Assembly (NCBI GenBank): GCA_964428835.1
Contig: CAYRZQ010000008.1
Span: 1 to 64,000, forward strand
Length of the DNA stretch: 64,000 nucleotides
Direction: 5' to 3'
Source of the DNA: JAIXWP01 sp964428835
GTDB lineage: Bacteria; Bacteroidota; Bacteroidia; Flavobacteriales_D; Sanyastnellaceae
The notes under the pieces were generated by a model that saw only the letters and a list, made by a program, of their open reading frames with translations, ran no database searches and was not told the DNA's origin. Positions 41,977-49,721 of the stretch are shown one piece after another; the stretch's first letter is position 1, and each line of letters starts with the position of its first letter. Both the position numbers and the translations under genes were made by a program.

Positions 41977-42840
41977 ATGAGCAAGATCAAGGATATTTCC
42001 ACCTTGTTCAAGGTGCGACTCACGCTACTTGTAGTTATTTCCGCAGTATTGGGGTTCTTTATGGGCACCAGTAATGCAGAAGGTTATAAAATTTGGGTGC
42101 TTTGTCTCGGTGGTTTTCTTCTTACAGGAGGAAGCAATGGACTTAATCAAGTATGGGAGCGTCAATGGGATAAGCTCATGGAGCGCACCAAATCTAGACC
42201 CATCCCTGTAGGTCGAATGACTCCAATTGAAGGCATCATTATCTCTTCTATCGCGGGTATTGCGGGTATTGTTTTATTATGGGTTTTCATAAACAAGGCC
42301 AGCGGGATACTTGGACTTTTTGCCTTTTTCTCTTACGTCTTTTTATATACTCCGCTTAAGAGAATATCTAGTTTAGCTGTTTTTGTTGGAGCTTTTCCTG
42401 GGGCGATTCCTCCAATGTTGGGTTATGTGGCAGCCACCAATGATTTTGGTTTAGAAGCGGGGTTACTCTTCGCAATGCAGTTTATGTGGCAGTTTCCACA
42501 TTTTTGGGCTATTGCTTGGGTTGCGCATGAAGACTACGAAAGAGGAGGCTACAAGCTTTTACCTTTTAATGAAGGGCGAACTAAAAAAAGCGCCTTCCAA
42601 ATATTTGTATACTCTCTATTCCTCATACCTGTTAGTTTACTTCCTTGGGCTTTGCCCACGAGCCAACCAATGGTTGGAAACCTTGCTGCTATTGTCACTA
42701 CAGCAGCAGGTGTCATGATGGCTTGGTATGCTTATAAACTTTATCGCACTTGCGATGTTAAAGAAGCAAGACGATTGATGTTCGCGTCATTCTTCTACCT
42801 ACCCATCGTGCAATTGTTTTATGTAATCGATAAATTCTAA
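41977..42840 (+). CDS. cyoE: Protoheme IX farnesyltransferase (heme O synthase)
   Basis: A 287-residue polytopic UbiA-family prenyltransferase that adds farnesyl to heme B to give heme O for heme-copper oxidases. It shows NGLNQVWERQWDKLMERTKSRPIPVGRMTP, the N/DxxxD region typical of CyoE/CtaB, and MWQFPHFWAIAWVAHEDYERGGYKLLPFNEG. In place of the usual NDxxDxxxD, the first motif reads NQVWERQWDKLMERT, a variant also seen in Bacteroidota enzymes as I remember them. Five nt separate it from the first subunit III gene. Confidence 0.95.
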   Translation: MSKIKDISTLFKVRLTLLVVISAVLGFFMGTSNAEGYKIWVLCLGGFLLTGGSNGLNQVWERQWDKLMERTKSRPIPVGRMTPIEGIIISSIAGIAGIVLLWVFINKASGILGLFAFFSYVFLYTPLKRISSLAVFVGAFPGAIPPMLGYVAATNDFGLEAGLLFAMQFMWQFPHFWAIAWVAHEDYERGGYKLLPFNEGRTKKSAFQIFVYSLFLIPVSLLPWALPTSQPMVGNLAAIVTTAAGVMMAWYAYKLYRTCDVKEARRLMFASFFYLPIVQLFYVIDKF

Positions 42841-42845
42841 CAAAT

Positions 42846-43637
42846 ATGGCGGAAAATATTGCCATCGAGGAAAAGCCTCGCGTGGACGTTTTCGAGGGGC
42901 ATACCCCAGAAATCAAGATTCGTACGAAGAAAATGATGATGTGGCTCATCATCTTTGCTGTAGTGATGCTTTTTGCAGGAATCACCAGCGCTATGATAGT
43001 GCTCTACGGTAAGTTGATATGGGTGAAAATCGTTCCGCCTACAGTTTTGTGGGTGAGCAATGCGTTCGTAATAGTGTCGAGTATCACCATGATATTAGCT
43101 GTGAGGGCTCTTAAAGGCGGAGATTCCAAAAAGGCAATGGTGCTCACGGGGCTTACTTTCATATTAGGACTTTGCTTCACATTTACGCAAAACGCGGCTT
43201 GGAAAAATTTGGCCGGCAAGGGTATGGGATATACCATTACAGAAACCCCTGAGGGATTGAAGGCCTACCGCTGGAACGCATTGGATAGGCTTTCTGGAGA
43301 GTACGGCAAAGATTATTACATTCAGTACAAAGGTGATCGATTGGATAAAGTAGGAAACGAATACTACATGAGTTCCGACACCGGAAGAATCCAGCCTGTG
43401 ACACAGGATGTGGTGAAAACATTCAATGCTGCAGGGGCAATGTTGAGCGTGTTGATATACATCCACATTATTCACCTTTTCTTCGGATTGGTTTATCTAG
43501 TGGTGAATACGGTCCGTGTTTACAAGGGCAAGTTGAATAAGGATAACTGGATTAGTCTATACGCAGGAGGTATGTACTGGCACTTCATGGGTATTTTATG
43601 GCTTTATTTGTTTGCCTTCATTTTCTATCTCAGCTAA
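42846..43637 (+). CDS. Cytochrome c oxidase subunit III family protein (first copy)
   Basis: 263 residues with about five transmembrane helices. It starts with a cytosolic tail, then KKMMMWLIIFAVVMLFAGITSAMIVL, and ends GGMYWHFMGILWLYLFAFIFYLS, the closing helix typical of subunit III. Between helices 3 and 4 is an insertion of about 70 residues (YTITETPEGLKAYRWNALDRLSGEYGKDYYIQYKGDRL...) that the second copy replaces with a different, His-rich insertion. Two divergent subunit III proteins in tandem are usual in Bacteroidota oxidase clusters. It lies just after cyoE. Confidence 0.88.
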   Translation: MAENIAIEEKPRVDVFEGHTPEIKIRTKKMMMWLIIFAVVMLFAGITSAMIVLYGKLIWVKIVPPTVLWVSNAFVIVSSITMILAVRALKGGDSKKAMVLTGLTFILGLCFTFTQNAAWKNLAGKGMGYTITETPEGLKAYRWNALDRLSGEYGKDYYIQYKGDRLDKVGNEYYMSSDTGRIQPVTQDVVKTFNAAGAMLSVLIYIHIIHLFFGLVYLVVNTVRVYKGKLNKDNWISLYAGGMYWHFMGILWLYLFAFIFYLS

Positions 43638-43764
43638 GTCAGACTATTGATTCACAATGTTTTTGAACTATCAACAACATTGATTTCTAGAGACATTTGT
43701 ACACATTGTTAATTTAGACCGTATATTTTTTACAGAATACCTTTATCATTTGGGGATTCTGAAG

Positions 43765-43772
43765 TAAACTTG
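43765..43772 (+). promoter_or_regulatory. -7-like box TAAACTTG for the second subunit III gene
   Basis: One mismatch to TAnnTTTG, ending 21 nt before the ATG at 43794, in a 156-nt gap. The gap also holds an inverted repeat CAATGTT/AACATTG (43655-43661, 43676-43682) of unknown role. Confidence 0.4.
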
Positions 43773-43793
43773 CGCTCAAATTTCAAGACCATT

Positions 43794-44819
43794 ATGGCAG
43801 GACACGCAAAACCTATCAGCAAAGAAGAACTTTGGGGCGGTGGACAATCACCCTTTAGCATTACTTATGGTAAAATGATGATGTGGTATTTCCTTGTTTC
43901 GGATGCATTGACATTCGGGGGATTACTCACAGCGTATGGTGTTATTCGTCATGGAAGCACCGAACCATGGCCTGTTGGAGAACAGGTTTTTGAAGCACTT
44001 CCTGGGCTTCATGGAAGTTATCCATTGATGTACGTTGCATTGATGACCTTCATCCTCATCATTTCGTCAGTTACAATGGTTTTGGCTGTGGAAGCTGGTC
44101 ACAGAAACGACAAGAAGGGTGTCATCAAATGGTTGGGATACACCATTATCGGAGGTTTTTTCTTTTTGGGCTCTCAAGCTTGGGAATGGTCTCACTTTAT
44201 CCACGGCTCAGGTGGAGGCTTTCAAATTGAAAAGCCACTAACCGTTACAGCCAAGAATGAGGCAGGCGAAACCTTCGAGATGAATTTGAATGCAGGTTCA
44301 TGGGTACACATGGATACAGACTTCGGTCATGCTTACGAGCACGCTCTCGAAGGGCATGCTGCTCACGCATCTGCAGGTCACGACGATCATGCACATGGCG
44401 AGCACGCTGATCACGCTCATGTTGATGCAAGCACAATGGTTCCTGAAAAACTTATTTTGAATAAGTACACGCTTGAGCACAGAGATGGCAAGGATTTACG
44501 CAAGCTCATTGTTGAAGGTGAAGACGTGAAAAAGATCTGGGCAAGCAAGGCAGACAATACGGTTGTCTTCGGTGCTAACCTCAGCAAAAACGAATATGCT
44601 GTTCAACAGCAGTATGCAAACTTCTTCTTCTTTGTTACTGGTTTCCACGGATTCCACGTATTCTCTGGAGTGGTGCTGAATATCGTAGTTTGGCTTATGG
44701 CTCTTAGAGGTGTATTTGAAAGAAGAGGCCATTATGAAATGATTGAGAAAATCGGACTTTACTGGCACTTTGTAGATTTGGTATGGGTATTCGTATTCAC
44801 CTTCTTCTACCTAGTTTAA
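43794..44819 (+). CDS. Cytochrome c oxidase subunit III (second copy) with His-rich insertion
   Basis: A 341-residue inner-membrane protein. The ATG at 43794 (MAGHAKPISKEELWGGG) is preferred to an in-frame TTG at 43770. It has KMMMWYFLVSDALTFGG (helix 1), GSQAWEWSHFIHG, YANFFFFVTGFHGFHVFSG (helix with the conserved FHGFHV of subunit III) and YWHFVDLVWVFVFTFFYLV at the end. Between helices, residues about 179-212 hold a His-rich stretch (EHALEGHAAHASAGH, HDDHAHGEHADHAH) with ten His in about 35 residues, which looks like a soft metal-binding loop on the periplasmic side. This would be relevant for copper delivery by the SCO proteins encoded downstream. Confidence 0.93.
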   Translation: MAGHAKPISKEELWGGGQSPFSITYGKMMMWYFLVSDALTFGGLLTAYGVIRHGSTEPWPVGEQVFEALPGLHGSYPLMYVALMTFILIISSVTMVLAVEAGHRNDKKGVIKWLGYTIIGGFFFLGSQAWEWSHFIHGSGGGFQIEKPLTVTAKNEAGETFEMNLNAGSWVHMDTDFGHAYEHALEGHAAHASAGHDDHAHGEHADHAHVDASTMVPEKLILNKYTLEHRDGKDLRKLIVEGEDVKKIWASKADNTVVFGANLSKNEYAVQQQYANFFFFVTGFHGFHVFSGVVLNIVVWLMALRGVFERRGHYEMIEKIGLYWHFVDLVWVFVFTFFYLV

Positions 44820-44854
44820 TTTAAGAAATACAAACCATCGAAAAAATATAAGAA

Positions 44855-45232
44855 ATGGAAAGAGATGATTTGCATGTAAATGATAGCTACGCACTCAATG
44901 CTACGCATTCAGAAGAAGAAGGTAAGAAGATTCGTAAGAAGCTCTATAATGTTACCATCCTATTGACACTCCTTACAGTAGTGGAAGTTTTCATGGGAGT
45001 GTTCTTCAAAAGAAACGGTACCTTTACTTGGGAAGTAATTAAACTCGGATTTATTGTTCTCACTTTAGTGAAGGCCGCTTACATCGTTTTGGTTTTCATG
45101 CACTTGGGTGATGAAAGAAGAAATTTGAAGTATGTGATCCTTTTGCCTTATGCGTTGTTTATCATGTATCTGATATTTATCGGACTAACAGAAGGTTTAG
45201 CAACACATGATGCATACAACACATTCCGCTAA
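44855..45232 (+). CDS. Cytochrome c oxidase subunit IV (bacterial CtaF type)
   Basis: A 125-residue protein with three transmembrane helices: LYNVTILLTLLTVVEVFMGVFF, WEVIKLGFIVLTLVKAAYIVLVFMHLGDE and YVILLPYALFIMYLIFIGL. The KAxYIxxxFMHLxxE motif is the signature of the bacterial subunit IV/CyoD-like family. Its stop is 7 nt before the ATG of the Cys-less SCO-like gene. Confidence 0.93.
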   Translation: MERDDLHVNDSYALNATHSEEEGKKIRKKLYNVTILLTLLTVVEVFMGVFFKRNGTFTWEVIKLGFIVLTLVKAAYIVLVFMHLGDERRNLKYVILLPYALFIMYLIFIGLTEGLATHDAYNTFR

Positions 45233-45239
45233 GAAAGAG

Positions 45240-45917
45240 ATGTCAAAAAATAATAAATGGAAAAAGTATATCGGCCTTGTCGGTATACTTTTTTTGTTTC
45301 CACTCACTTGGTTATTGATTTTTGGTGTCGGAGGCAAGCACAATTTCAGCACACTGAAGTATTATGGTCCTGAAGCAGAGGGCATGCTTGATAGCTCGAG
45401 TTATAAGATACCGGCTTTTGTTTTTCAAAATCAAGATGGGATTGCATTTAGCTCAGATTCTCTCAAAGGGAAAGTGTGGCTTGCAGCATTTTATTCTATG
45501 AATGATAAGCATATCAAGGATATCACAGATCGATTGCTCACACTCAATTTTAGATATCGCAAGGAGCCTGATATTTACATTGTTAGCTTTTCTACAGACT
45601 GCGCCTACGATCAACCAACAATATTAAAGCCCTATGTGGAGGCTAATACCAGATATAATGAGTTTCCGGGTAAGTGGCAGTTCTTGACTGGCGACCAAGC
45701 AGCGATGGATGCAGTCATTCGCAATGGATTCTTATTAAACAATCCCAAAGAGGAGGCTATTTTCCGACTCATTGATGATAAAGGCCATATAAGAGGCCTA
45801 TATGGTAATACCGAGTTTCATTTCAAGAATGCAATCGAGGATATTGCTTTATTGAAGAAAGAGATAGATTTAAAAAAGTACAATGAACGCAAGGCGCGAG
45901 AACAGCAAGGCCATTAG
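45240..45917 (+). CDS. SCO-like thioredoxin-fold protein without the CxxxC copper site
   Basis: 225 residues with an N-terminal anchor (KKYIGLVGILFLFPLTWLLIFGV). The domain follows the SCO/thioredoxin pattern: YKIPAFVFQNQDGIAFSSDSLKGKVWLAAFYS, then the position of CxxxC reads SMNDKHIK, and the conserved His motif (HTVDPDRDTP in the next gene) reads STDCAYDQPTI. Both copper cysteines and the distal His are therefore missing. A rival start at ATG 45207 lies inside the subunit IV gene. The 3' end overlaps the canonical SCO gene by 35 nt. It may have a structural or partner role; it is not expected to bind copper in the usual way. Confidence 0.82.
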   Translation: MSKNNKWKKYIGLVGILFLFPLTWLLIFGVGGKHNFSTLKYYGPEAEGMLDSSSYKIPAFVFQNQDGIAFSSDSLKGKVWLAAFYSMNDKHIKDITDRLLTLNFRYRKEPDIYIVSFSTDCAYDQPTILKPYVEANTRYNEFPGKWQFLTGDQAAMDAVIRNGFLLNNPKEEAIFRLIDDKGHIRGLYGNTEFHFKNAIEDIALLKKEIDLKKYNERKAREQQGH

Positions 45918-46578
45918 AATACTCGCGATATTCGTTTTTATGATATCGCTAATTGCTTGCGGCGATAAAAATCAAAACGTGAAAAGCGAAGGGGAGGTGA
46001 AGTTGCCTTATATTGGTATGCACGATGTGGAGCTAGTGAAGGAGGCTGACGGCGAGTTTAGGACAGATAGCATTTATTATACAGTCCCAAAGTTTTCTTT
46101 CATAAATCAAGACAGCGTTGTTGTATCCCATCATGATTACTTGGGCAAGTTGGCGGTAGTTGATTTCTTTTTCTCAAATTGTCCTAGCATTTGCCCAATG
46201 TTGAGTGCACAAATGGTCAGAGTTCAAGAGTCTGTCAAGAAGGAAGGCCTTGCTTCTAATGTTAAATTTTTGTCCCACACCGTTGACCCAGATAGAGACA
46301 CGCCGGCGCGGCTTAAGGAGTATGCTGACTTGATTGGAGCGGACTTGAGCAACTGGAATTTTGTGACCGGAAAAGCAGAAGATATTTATTATCAGGCAGA
46401 AACAGGTTACATGCTCAGTGCATTTCCATCCGATAGTGCAGAGGGAGGCTTTTTTCATACAGATAAAATAGTCCTATTGGATAAGCAAATGCATATTCGG
46501 GGCCTGTATGATGGCACCTCTACAAAGAGCGTGGATAAACTAATTCAGGATATTTTGGTTTTAAATAAAGAAAAATAA
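45883..46578 (+). CDS. SCO1/SenC-family lipoprotein, copper chaperone for cytochrome oxidase
   Basis: 231 residues. The lipobox LIAC places the lipid-anchored Cys at residue 26. The SCO domain has VVDFFFSNCPSICPMLS, with the CxxxC copper ligands, and LSHTVDPDRDTPARL with the conserved His-Asp motif, so the copper site is complete. SCO proteins deliver copper to the CuA site of subunit II or reduce its cysteines. Subunits I and II are not in this window. The start lies within the preceding Cys-less SCO-like gene. Confidence 0.93.
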   Translation: MNARRENSKAIRILAIFVFMISLIACGDKNQNVKSEGEVKLPYIGMHDVELVKEADGEFRTDSIYYTVPKFSFINQDSVVVSHHDYLGKLAVVDFFFSNCPSICPMLSAQMVRVQESVKKEGLASNVKFLSHTVDPDRDTPARLKEYADLIGADLSNWNFVTGKAEDIYYQAETGYMLSAFPSDSAEGGFFHTDKIVLLDKQMHIRGLYDGTSTKSVDKLIQDILVLNKEK

Positions 46579-46582
46579 GATT

Positions 46583-47131
46583 ATGGAAGGATTGACTCCT
46601 GCTCTGAAGAAAGATGATAAGAGAGCAAGACTATTGATTTTTTTGGTATCGGGGATAGTTTTCGTGGCTGTGGTCGCTCTGAAATATTTGAAGTTGGATG
46701 TCGAACTCGGCTTCGATGTGCACCTTTTTGCGAAAGCGAATGCCACAATTAATGGCACTGTAGCTGTCTTATTAGTGCTTGGTCTTGTTACTGCAAAGAT
46801 GAAACGTTATGCAGTGCACAAAAAAATAATGCTCAGCGCTATGTTGTTGTCAGTGTTATTCTTGGTGAGCTACATTGCATATCACCTTTTGACGGCGGAG
46901 ACCAAGTTTCCGGCCGATGCGCCATATCGAACTCTATACTTATTGGTTTTAGGGACGCACATTATATTAGCAGGACTCATTTTGCCCTTTATATTATTTT
47001 CTGCATATCGCGCATTGATCGGTGAATATGCAGCGCATAAAAAATTGGTTCGTATCACTTGGCCAATTTGGTTTTATGTAGCGGTGACTGGAGTAGTAGT
47101 ATATTTGATGATTAGTCCATATTACGTTTAA
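46583..47131 (+). CDS. DUF420 membrane protein
   Basis: 182 residues with about five helices. The pattern KANATINGTVAVLLVLGLVTAKMKRYAVHKKIMLSAMLLSVLFLVSYIAYHLL is characteristic of DUF420 (CtaM-like) proteins, which in Firmicutes are needed for heme-copper oxidase activity. Position directly after the SCO gene (4 nt) fits the same role here, as an assembly factor. The conserved N...H...Y..H residues on the helices are present. Confidence 0.9.
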   Translation: MEGLTPALKKDDKRARLLIFLVSGIVFVAVVALKYLKLDVELGFDVHLFAKANATINGTVAVLLVLGLVTAKMKRYAVHKKIMLSAMLLSVLFLVSYIAYHLLTAETKFPADAPYRTLYLLVLGTHIILAGLILPFILFSAYRALIGEYAAHKKLVRITWPIWFYVAVTGVVVYLMISPYYV

Positions 47132-47147
47132 AATAAAAAATTCTGCC

Positions 47148-47387
47148 ATGAAAGCATTGGGATTAAAGTTAGTAGGATTTGTGGTGTTAATGTTTGGGTC
47201 TGTTGTGAGCCATGCTCAGTGTGCCATGTGCAGAGCAACCGCAGAAACCGCTACAGAGAATGTGGATAAGGGGATCGGCGAAGGATTGAATTCAGGTATT
47301 CTATACTTGATGGGTGCACCTTATATCCTCCTAGCAGTGGTAGGAGTAATTTTCTTTAGAAAGAAAATTGCTGCTCTTTTTAAGTAG
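47148..47387 (+). CDS. Small membrane protein with CxxC (oxidase cluster)
   Basis: 79 residues: signal peptide or first helix (MKALGLKLVGFVVLMFGSVVSHA), a mature QCAMCRATAET segment with a CxxC motif, then a single helix (LYLMGAPYILLAVVGVIFF) and a basic tail (RKKIAALFK). I recognise it as a recurrent Bacteroidota companion of oxidase assembly genes but know no assigned function. The periplasmic CxxC at the membrane surface suggests a thiol-disulfide or copper relay with the SCO protein; that is inference. It lies 16 nt after the DUF420 gene. Confidence 0.78.
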   Translation: MKALGLKLVGFVVLMFGSVVSHAQCAMCRATAETATENVDKGIGEGLNSGILYLMGAPYILLAVVGVIFFRKKIAALFK

Positions 47388-47420
47388 TGTATAGATTGTT
47401 TTGTTAGTTTGGCCTAAAGG

Positions 47421-47438
47421 TTGTAATTTGCGTTACAA
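47421..47438. promoter_or_regulatory. Inverted repeat TTGTAA-N6-TTACAA upstream of the OmpA-family gene
   Basis: A perfect 6+6 inverted repeat, 36 nt before the ATG at 47474, that overlaps a promoter-like TAATTTG. It resembles the repeat at 31739-31754 (N4 centre), and both are followed by ATTC and TTAA. Confidence 0.4.
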
Positions 47439-47473
47439 TTCTTAATTAGAACTCTTTTATAAGTTACAGGCCA

Positions 47474-48196
47474 ATGAAAAATTTCATTTTAGCTGTTTTC
47501 TTTTTTATTGTGCTTTTTAATAGCACCTCCGCGCAATTCGTGCAGGAGAAGGCAATCGACTCTACAAGGATTGAATTTGAAGATCAACAAATGATCATCA
47601 AAGTATTGGATGCTGCCACAGCTCAGAGAACAAGCGCGGACGTAGTGATTAAAGGATTAAATCCGAGAAAGCCAGTTGTTTTAAAGAGTGTTTCAGATAC
47701 AACACTTATTCTTAAATCTTATCGCTTGTACACCGTGTCGGTCGTTAAAGCTGGATACATGTATTTCGCACACAAGTTTTGGCCGGAGGAAAAACAAGTA
47801 CACGAAGAGAAAGTGAAGCTACAGCCCTTGTCAGTAGGCCTAAAAACAGATATTGAGGATATCACTTTTCTGGGAGATGAAACAGAAATCTACTTCAAGT
47901 CAATCCCTGCGCTCGAAGAGTTAGTGAGTTTTTTACAGGTAAATCCGAATGTAAAGATTAAAATTATTGGACACGCAAATGGTCCAAATACTGTGAAGAG
48001 AGGTGAAGGGTTTTATAAGAAAGCTTCTGAAAAAAGAGCAGAGTCTGTTCGTGATTATCTGATCGAACATGGAATTGAACCAGGACGATTAGTGACAGCT
48101 GGCGCAGGAAATAGGGAAATGCGCTTCCCGGATCCTAAGACTGATTGGGAAACTCAAGCCAACAGAAGGATAGAGATTGAAATTATCGGATTGTAA
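47474..48196 (+). CDS. OmpA-family protein
   Basis: 240 residues. Signal peptide to about residue 20 (STSAQ). Residues about 30-110 form a beta domain resembling a carboxypeptidase-regulatory or PEGA module (VLDAATAQRTSADVVIKGLNPRKPVVLK). The C-terminal OmpA peptidoglycan-binding domain (about 125-240) shows IPALEELVSFLQVNPNVKIKIIGHANG, ASEKRAESVRDYLIEHGIEPGRLVTAGAGN and NRRIEIEIIGL with the conserved Arg. It probably tethers an outer-membrane complex to peptidoglycan. It has no direct operon partner: there is an 86-nt gap before it and 94 nt after it. Confidence 0.88.
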   Translation: MKNFILAVFFFIVLFNSTSAQFVQEKAIDSTRIEFEDQQMIIKVLDAATAQRTSADVVIKGLNPRKPVVLKSVSDTTLILKSYRLYTVSVVKAGYMYFAHKFWPEEKQVHEEKVKLQPLSVGLKTDIEDITFLGDETEIYFKSIPALEELVSFLQVNPNVKIKIIGHANGPNTVKRGEGFYKKASEKRAESVRDYLIEHGIEPGRLVTAGAGNREMRFPDPKTDWETQANRRIEIEIIGL

Positions 48197-48261
48197 TTTC
48201 TCCTTTCGTCAGTAAATAATACCATTAAAAAATATTCTCTCTAAAGAGACTACAGACGCAT

Positions 48262-48269
48262 TAAGTTTG
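48262..48269 (+). promoter_or_regulatory. tolC promoter box TAAGTTTG
   Basis: An exact TAnnTTTG match 21 nt before the ATG at 48291, probably driving the tolC-MFP-tsaB unit. Confidence 0.5.
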
Positions 48270-48290
48270 TTTGGCAATACCAGATAGCTT

Positions 48291-49721
48291 ATGCGTTTTT
48301 TATTATCATTAATTCTATCCTCTGTATCTCTTGTCGGATTAGCACAAGATGCGTGGACTCTAGAGAAATGCATAGACCATGCATTGACCAATAACATCTC
48401 AATTAAGCAATCGGAGTTGTCTCTGGAGCTAAATCAGGTAGATAAAACCGAAGCCGTAGGAGGTCTTTTGCCAAACCTAAATGCTCAAGGAGGCTTTGGA
48501 TTTAACTGGGGGCAACGTATCGACCCTTTCACCAACCAGTTCGCATCGGAGAGAATTGAAAGTGGAAACGTGGGTATTGCAACAAGTGTCAATTTATTTA
48601 GTGGTTTTCGTCAGTGGAATCTCATCAAACGTGCGGAAATAAATGCGGAGGCAGGTAAGTGGAATCTGGAAAAGATGAAGAATGATATTGCCTTAAATGT
48701 TGCCACCGCATTCCTCAACGTAGTCATCAATCAAGAAGTATTGACGATTGCAGAATCAAATTTATCTGCTTCGGATGCACAAGCGAATCGCATTTCCAAA
48801 CTTGTTGCCGCTGGTTCACTGGCAGAAGGTAACTTGAATGATATTCTTGCTCAGCGGGCTTCTGATGATGCGGCCCTAATTACAGCAGAAAACAATGTAT
48901 ATCTCGCGAAGCTTAGTTTGATTCAACTTCTGCAATTGACAATAAAACCTGAGGTTTTTAATATTGTGGTGCCAAATATTGAAGACCTGGAAAATGCGAA
49001 GATGATTGAGAATGTGGACCTCATTGTATCGACCGCCGTTAATAATTTTCCCGAAATCAAAAGTGCACAAGCAAGCTTGTTAGTTTCAGAATACGATACC
49101 AAGATAGCGCGTGCTGGGGCCTATCCTTCACTCAACGCAAGTTATAGTTTTGGTTCCGGATATTCTGGAGCGGCCCGTGTCTTAAGTGGTAGTCCAGATT
49201 CTTTGTCCTTTCCTGTAGGGCAGGTATTCGGCAGCGGTGCTTTGGTCTTCTCATTTCCACAACCTGTATTTGCAGAAAATGATTATAGCATTAAGCCGCT
49301 CAATGATCAGTTGCGAGACAACGTAAATAGAAGTTTCTTTATCAATCTAAACATACCCATTTTTAATGGATTTAGTAATCGTTCGGCTATCAAGCGTGCA
49401 CAGATCAATCAACTCATTAGTGGTTATCAGTTGGAGCAAGCGAAGTTGACACTCTCTCAAAATGTGGAAAGGGCATACGCAGATACGAAAGCGGCCTTAT
49501 CCAACTATAATGCAGCAAAGATTAGTTTGGAAGCAAGTGATAAAGCAATGAAATGGGCGGAAACGCGCTACAGTCAAGGAGCTGCAAACCTAGTAGAATA
49601 CAATGATGCACGTGTTAGATTAGACAATGCTCGAGCGACAATGCTGAGAAATAAATATGATTTTTTATTTAAACTCAAAGTGCTTGATTTTTACATGGGT
49701 CAACCTATTAATTTGAAATAA
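48291..49721 (+). CDS. TolC-family outer-membrane efflux channel
   Basis: 476 residues with signal peptide (to LVGLAQ). Two related OEP repeats: the first (about 22-225) includes WTLEKCIDHALTNNISIKQSELSLELNQ and GGLLPNLNAQGGFGFNWGQ; the second (about 250-476) includes IKSAQASLLVSEYDTKIARAGAYPSLNASYSFG and YSQGAANLVEYNDARVRLDNARATMLRNKYDFLFKLKVLDFYMG. This is the trimeric channel fold. The stop overlaps the ATG of the membrane fusion protein by 1 nt, implying a coupled efflux pair. Cargo unknown. Confidence 0.93.
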   Translation: MRFLLSLILSSVSLVGLAQDAWTLEKCIDHALTNNISIKQSELSLELNQVDKTEAVGGLLPNLNAQGGFGFNWGQRIDPFTNQFASERIESGNVGIATSVNLFSGFRQWNLIKRAEINAEAGKWNLEKMKNDIALNVATAFLNVVINQEVLTIAESNLSASDAQANRISKLVAAGSLAEGNLNDILAQRASDDAALITAENNVYLAKLSLIQLLQLTIKPEVFNIVVPNIEDLENAKMIENVDLIVSTAVNNFPEIKSAQASLLVSEYDTKIARAGAYPSLNASYSFGSGYSGAARVLSGSPDSLSFPVGQVFGSGALVFSFPQPVFAENDYSIKPLNDQLRDNVNRSFFINLNIPIFNGFSNRSAIKRAQINQLISGYQLEQAKLTLSQNVERAYADTKAALSNYNAAKISLEASDKAMKWAETRYSQGAANLVEYNDARVRLDNARATMLRNKYDFLFKLKVLDFYMGQPINLK

